A DNA stretch of 64,000 nucleotides from Acididesulfobacillus acetoxydans (lineage in GTDB: Bacteria > Bacillota > Desulfitobacteriia > Desulfitobacteriales > Desulfitobacteriaceae), in assembly GCF_902729405.1 (NCBI RefSeq), contig NZ_LR746496.1:4154001-4218000 (forward strand), given 5' to 3'. This document shows positions 61,391 to 64,000 of this stretch, one piece after another. The position numbers and the translations under genes are program-made. The notes under the pieces were generated by a model. That model was given only the letters and a program-made list of their open reading frames with translations. It searched no databases and was not told where the DNA came from. How positions within the stretch are numbered: the first letter of the stretch is position 1; each line of letters starts with the position of its first letter.

Positions 61391-61729
61391 TTGGGCCGTA
61401 TCCGTTTGGCGCTGTTTCTGAAAAAACCAGCACAAAAAATTTCGAGGAAGGTGGCGTTGCTCTTGTTTTACCAAGATCGCCTGATTGTCGGCTACATTCT
61501 GGAACCTGACCAGGATCGCTACATGTTCCAACTTGCTGGGGGAGAGGAAAAAGCTGTTCCCAGGGAGGAGTTCACCCGCCACTGGGAAATTTATCAGGGC
61601 TATGAGCTTGAACGTATGGCTGCACACTTGGAAAACTACCACCCGCTGCCGGTCACTTTGGAAGTCCGGCGTTCCCTGCGCATCACCCCGGTCAGTTCAG
61701 CTTTGCGGCGAAAGCGCCGTTCCGCCTAG
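61391..61729 (+). CDS. Hypothetical protein (112 aa)
   Basis: It starts 39 nt after cheR, on the same strand, and ends before a hairpin. The sequence is basic at both ends (LALFLKKPAQKISRKVALLL, SALRRKRRSA) with a middle such as LLFYQDRLIVGYILEPDQDR and YMFQLAGGEEKAVPREEFTR. The start is uncertain. No family is recognised and no membrane helix or signal is clear. Position suggests an operon with cheR. Confidence 0.45.
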   Translation: MGRIRLALFLKKPAQKISRKVALLLFYQDRLIVGYILEPDQDRYMFQLAGGEEKAVPREEFTRHWEIYQGYELERMAAHLENYHPLPVTLEVRRSLRITPVSSALRRKRRSA

Positions 61730-61849
61730 AGAGCCGGCCGTCCGGCAAGGCGCGGTTCGCTGACTGATGTTAGAAGTGCCCGGTCCCCGATGATGATGAA
61801 TTACAGCTCTTCGGAGAGACTATACAAACCCGATAATCCCCACTATAAA

Positions 61850-61873
61850 GGGCCCTCACTTCTGTGAGGGCCC
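61850..61873. terminator. Hairpin after the cheR group
   Basis: GGGCCCTCAC TTCT GTGAGGGCCC is a perfect 10-bp stem with a UUCU loop. No strong T-run follows on the plus strand, so it may act in either direction or be inefficient. Confidence 0.5.
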
Positions 61874-61886
61874 GCTGCATTTCCTG

Positions 61887-62222
61887 TGTCTGCCCGGATT
61901 CTTCCGCCGTTTACTCAGACCCTTTGTATGTCTGCCCGGACTCTTCCGCTATTTGCTCAGACGCTTCCTGTGTCTGCCCGGACTCTTCCGCTGTTTACTC
62001 AGACGCTTCCTGTGTCTGCCCGGACTCTTCCGCTGTTTGCTCAGACGCTTCCTGTGTCTGCCCGGACTCTTCCGCTGTTTGCTCAGACGCTTCCTGTGTC
62101 TGCCCGGACTCTTCCGCTGTTTGCTCAGACGCTTCCTGTGTCTGCCCGGATTCTTCCGCCGTTTACTCAGACCCTTTGTATGTCTGCCCGGACTCTTCCG
62201 CTGTTTACTCAGACGCTGGGCT
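61887..62222. repeat. 42-bp tandem repeat, eight copies
   Basis: Eight units of exactly 42 bp start with TGTCTGCCCGGA, at 61887 and every 42 bp to 62181. Units 1 and 7 share the same variant bases (GATTCTTCCGCCG, GTTTACTCAGACC), which suggests block duplication. On the minus strand the unit reads ASEQTAEESGQTQE, with several differences that are synonymous in this frame, but the copies reading GTTTACTCAG carry a stop. Confidence 0.85.
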
Positions 62223-62397
62223 GTGAGCTATGATAATGGGCCACAAATTCTTCCACCGGATACGTAATTCCTTTGCCGCGGTATTCCACCGATACCCGCT
62301 GCTCCTTCGGGTTATGGCCGATAAATTTCATTCCCAGCTGCCTGGCCATCTTGGCCAATTCGATCCTTGCCCCTCGACCTAAGTCCTTAAACATCAT
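62209..62397 (-). CDS. Small hypothetical protein (62 aa)
   Basis: It begins MMFKDLGRGARIELAKMARQ at ATG 62395-62397 or the next codon, and reads LGMKFIGHNPKEQRVSVEYR before GKGITYPVEEFVAHYHSSQP. It ends inside the first unit (on this strand) of the 42-bp array. No family is recognised. Its C-terminus may once have continued into the repeat. Confidence 0.5.
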   Translation of the reverse strand: MMFKDLGRGARIELAKMARQLGMKFIGHNPKEQRVSVEYRGKGITYPVEEFVAHYHSSQPSV

Positions 62398-62519
62398 CCT
62401 TACGCACGCCCCTTTTGAATTTATTGACCGGAGTGTGGTTCAACGCCTGTTTAGCTTATCATAGCGGAAGGACGGCGAAGTCGCAACTTTCTTTTTTCGC
62501 CGGAGTCGGGGGAAATTTC

Positions 62520-62906
62520 CTACTGGGCTTTGCCGAACCAACCAAGAATCGCAATCCCGCCCAAAATCAAAATGATGCCCAGAATCTTGGGCAAGGTTAG
62601 GCTTTCATGCAGAAAGAGCCAGCCGAAAAAGACAGCCAGCACGTAACCCAAAGCGACCATCGGGTAGGCATAACTGAGCTCCCAGCGTGAAATGACCGTC
62701 AGCCAAAGAACGGAGCTGACGCCGAAGCAGACGAACCCGGCAAAAATAGCCGGAGTAAAGATTACCCGGAGCAGCTGTCCCCAGATCCCTCCGGCCGAAA
62801 CTTTACCGTAGCGGAGCATGCCGACCCTAAACAGAAATTGACCGACGGCTCCCAGCAAAATGGAAAAAAGGGCCACGCCAAAAGCCTTCGTCTCCGCCAA
62901 GTTCAT
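62520..62906 (-). CDS. EamA/SMR-like small transporter (128 aa)
   Basis: Start ATG 62904-62906 follows GGGAGTGG. There are four membrane helices: FGVALFSILLGAVGQFLFRV, VIFTPAIFAGFVCFGVSSVL, LSYAYPMVALGYVLAVFFGW and a final LPKILGIILILGGIAILGWF. This is the half-size EamA (ArnE/EmrE-like) layout. Homologues move lipid-linked sugars or small drugs. Nothing nearby fixes the substrate. A palindrome lies just upstream. Confidence 0.8.
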   Translation of the reverse strand: MNLAETKAFGVALFSILLGAVGQFLFRVGMLRYGKVSAGGIWGQLLRVIFTPAIFAGFVCFGVSSVLWLTVISRWELSYAYPMVALGYVLAVFFGWLFLHESLTLPKILGIILILGGIAILGWFGKAQ

Positions 62907-62921
62907 GAAACATCCACTCCC

Positions 62922-62939
62922 TCGAACGCTCGCGTTCGA
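62922..62939. promoter_or_regulatory. 18-bp palindrome upstream of the EamA gene
   Basis: TCGAACGC and GCGTTCGA flank 2 nt, a perfect 8-2-8 inverted repeat 16 nt before the start codon. A third GCGTTC occurs nearby at about 62946. It may be an operator or hairpin affecting translation. Confidence 0.4.
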
Positions 62940-63131
62940 ACACACGCGTTCAAAGAAATAGTGTTCCGCCAACCGGCCGAAATCATACGCTGAAGACGCC
63001 AAAATCCTCTCCCAAACTCGAAGACGCCGTCTGCCCGGCCCGACGCCGGCGCCGCCATAAGCTGCTCTTGGATGGCCTTTGCGGCCCACCCATGGGTAAG
63101 CGACATGAGCGGGAGCATTGGACAACGGCGG

Positions 63132-63677
63132 CTACGATTTCTGATGATTCCTTGGGCTGAAGGCAAAGTAACCGAAGATCATGGCGGCGACAATGATGAT
63201 CGCGGGGTGAACGTGAAGATAGAGCAGAATGGCGGCCGCGGCGGCTATTCCCCAAGTGGCTTTGCGCGGAAAAGACTTCTTTCCCATACTGACGGCTGTC
63301 TGAGCAATGAGGATGACCACCACCGGGCGGACGGCTTTGAGCATCGCCCTTAGGACCGTCGAATGAGCGTAGAGCATGATAAAATGACTGAGGACCACGA
63401 CCACGATGAGGGTTGGGGCCACTGTACCCAAAAGCCCCATCAGGGCGCCCGGCAACCCGGCCACTCTGTACCCGATCATGGCCGCCATCTTGGTGGCGAT
63501 CGGCGCAGGCAAGGCATTGCCAACTGCCAAGGCATCCGCAAACTCCTCATCCGTCAGCCAGTGATAGCGCTTGACCACCTCATTCTGCATGAGGGGAATC
63601 GTGGCCGGCCCCCCGCCGAAACCGAGGTTGGACGACCTGGTAAAGGCAATAAAGACATTCCAAATATCCCGGAGCAT
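63132..63677 (-). CDS. chrA: ChrA-type chromate transporter, first half
   Basis: A single-domain chromate ion transporter (CHR family) of 181 residues. It starts at ATG 63675-63677, where GAGGAG stands 9 nt upstream; an earlier ATG at 63701 lacks a site. FTRSSNLGFGGGPATIPLMQ, YHWLTDEEFADALAVGNALP, APIATKMAAMIGYRVAGLPG and GALMGLLGTVAPTLIVVVVL are typical of the CHR domain. Short CHR proteins work as pairs encoded by adjacent genes. The second partner is partly seen at 63837-64000. The physiological substrate may be chromate or sulfate-like oxyanions. Confidence 0.9.
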   Translation of the reverse strand: MLRDIWNVFIAFTRSSNLGFGGGPATIPLMQNEVVKRYHWLTDEEFADALAVGNALPAPIATKMAAMIGYRVAGLPGALMGLLGTVAPTLIVVVVLSHFIMLYAHSTVLRAMLKAVRPVVVILIAQTAVSMGKKSFPRKATWGIAAAAAILLYLHVHPAIIIVAAMIFGYFAFSPRNHQKS

Positions 63678-63836
63678 CGTCTTCAACTCCTCAACGTCCA
63701 TTCTGTCGCCGGAGCGGATTCGCTCTTGCGGCCGCGGGCACCCATTTTATTGATGTTCAGCTTAAGCTAAACGACTTCACTTGTTCCGTCCCAAGCCCCC
63801 ATTACTGCCGGTGGGAGCGGGAAGATTCTTTGGAAT

Positions 63837-64000
63837 TCACCGGAAGACAAGCAAACCCAGAACCAGAGATGAAACGATCAGCACTGCCGGGTGCACCTTG
63901 GTATAGTACAGAATAATAACTGCCGCCAGAGCAATCGCCCAGGTGACCCAACCCGAAAATGAGGTCATGGCCATTTGCAGTGAGGTCTTGGCAATCAACA
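63837..64000 (-). CDS. chrA: ChrA-type transporter, second half, partial
   Basis: The window contains only the last 54 codons and the stop (63837-63839). They read LIAKTSLQMAMTSFSGWVTW, then AIALAAVIILYYTKVHPAVL and IVSSLVLGLLVF, the C-terminal helices of a CHR domain, closely parallel to the end of the neighbour. The start lies beyond the right edge. Confidence 0.8.
   Translation of the reverse strand, partial: LIAKTSLQMAMTSFSGWVTWAIALAAVIILYYTKVHPAVLIVSSLVLGLLVFR

Noticed and set aside
61864-62267. Three plus-strand frames through the 42-bp array (CVCPDSSAVCSDAS and others)
   Set aside because: A period divisible by three without stops leaves all frames open. No start with a ribosome site is present and the sense of variation favours the other strand.

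Overview
The window looks like part of the chromosome of a motile, spore-former-type Firmicute, most likely a moderately GC-rich clostridial (Peptococcaceae-like) anaerobe. The evidence is CWB2 cell-wall binding repeats, a CpsB/CpsD/Wzz set of Gram-positive type, the YvrJ/DUF2922/DUF1659 trio, YaaR, FlgM/FlgN, a sigma-28-like flagellin promoter, and AGGAGG-type ribosome sites in front of most genes. No rRNA and no convincing tRNA gene was found. The genus cannot be fixed from the sequence alone.

Layout. 1-5 kb is an eroded accessory strip. It holds a partial anchored protein, a 40-aa membrane peptide, a frameshifted YdjM-type membrane protein, one intact SGNH hydrolase with two separate fragments of paralogues, a small Cys-rich protein and a hypothetical protein. 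5-25 kb is one long minus-strand polysaccharide operon read from about 25 kb down to 5 kb. It makes UDP-di-N-acetylbacillosamine (PglF, PglE, PglD), starts the chain (PglC-type transferase), makes UDP-N-acetyl-L-fucosamine (CapE, CapF, CapG) and UDP-glucuronate (Ugd), and supplies five glycosyltransferases, a Wzy polymerase and a Wzx flippase. Two genes encode only the Rossmann (regulatory) half of a large phosphoglycosyltransferase. The leader in front of the operon holds an intrinsic terminator-like hairpin. 25.6-33.6 kb carries an amidase, three small conserved proteins, the PHP phosphatase CpsB, an Rpn nuclease, a CWB2 surface protein, the tyrosine kinase CpsD and Wzz. Two 16-bp palindromes lie upstream of wzz.

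33.9-57 kb is a flagellum and flagellin-glycosylation island. Minus-strand legF, legH, legI and legG lie beside flaG, flgL, flgK, a chaperone-like gene, an unknown gene, fliS, a Maf glycosyltransferase, fliD and flagellin. Plus-strand genes encode a glycosyltransferase-methyltransferase fusion, legB, legC and a CBS nucleotidyltransferase (ptmE-like). Together these supply nearly the whole CMP-legionaminic acid route and the enzymes to place and decorate the sugar on flagellin. flgN and flgM follow, then divergent motA-motB, yaaR and cheR. The right end has a small EamA transporter and the two halves of a ChrA-type transporter, the second cut by the window edge.

The most unusual observations are these. 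LegF, LegI and LegG all carry long low-complexity in-frame inserts, one of them a visible 30-bp tandem repeat. There are two striking tandem arrays, with 17/34-bp and 42-bp periods. The phosphoglycosyltransferase architecture is split. Relic IS200/IS605-like ends are scattered between operons.
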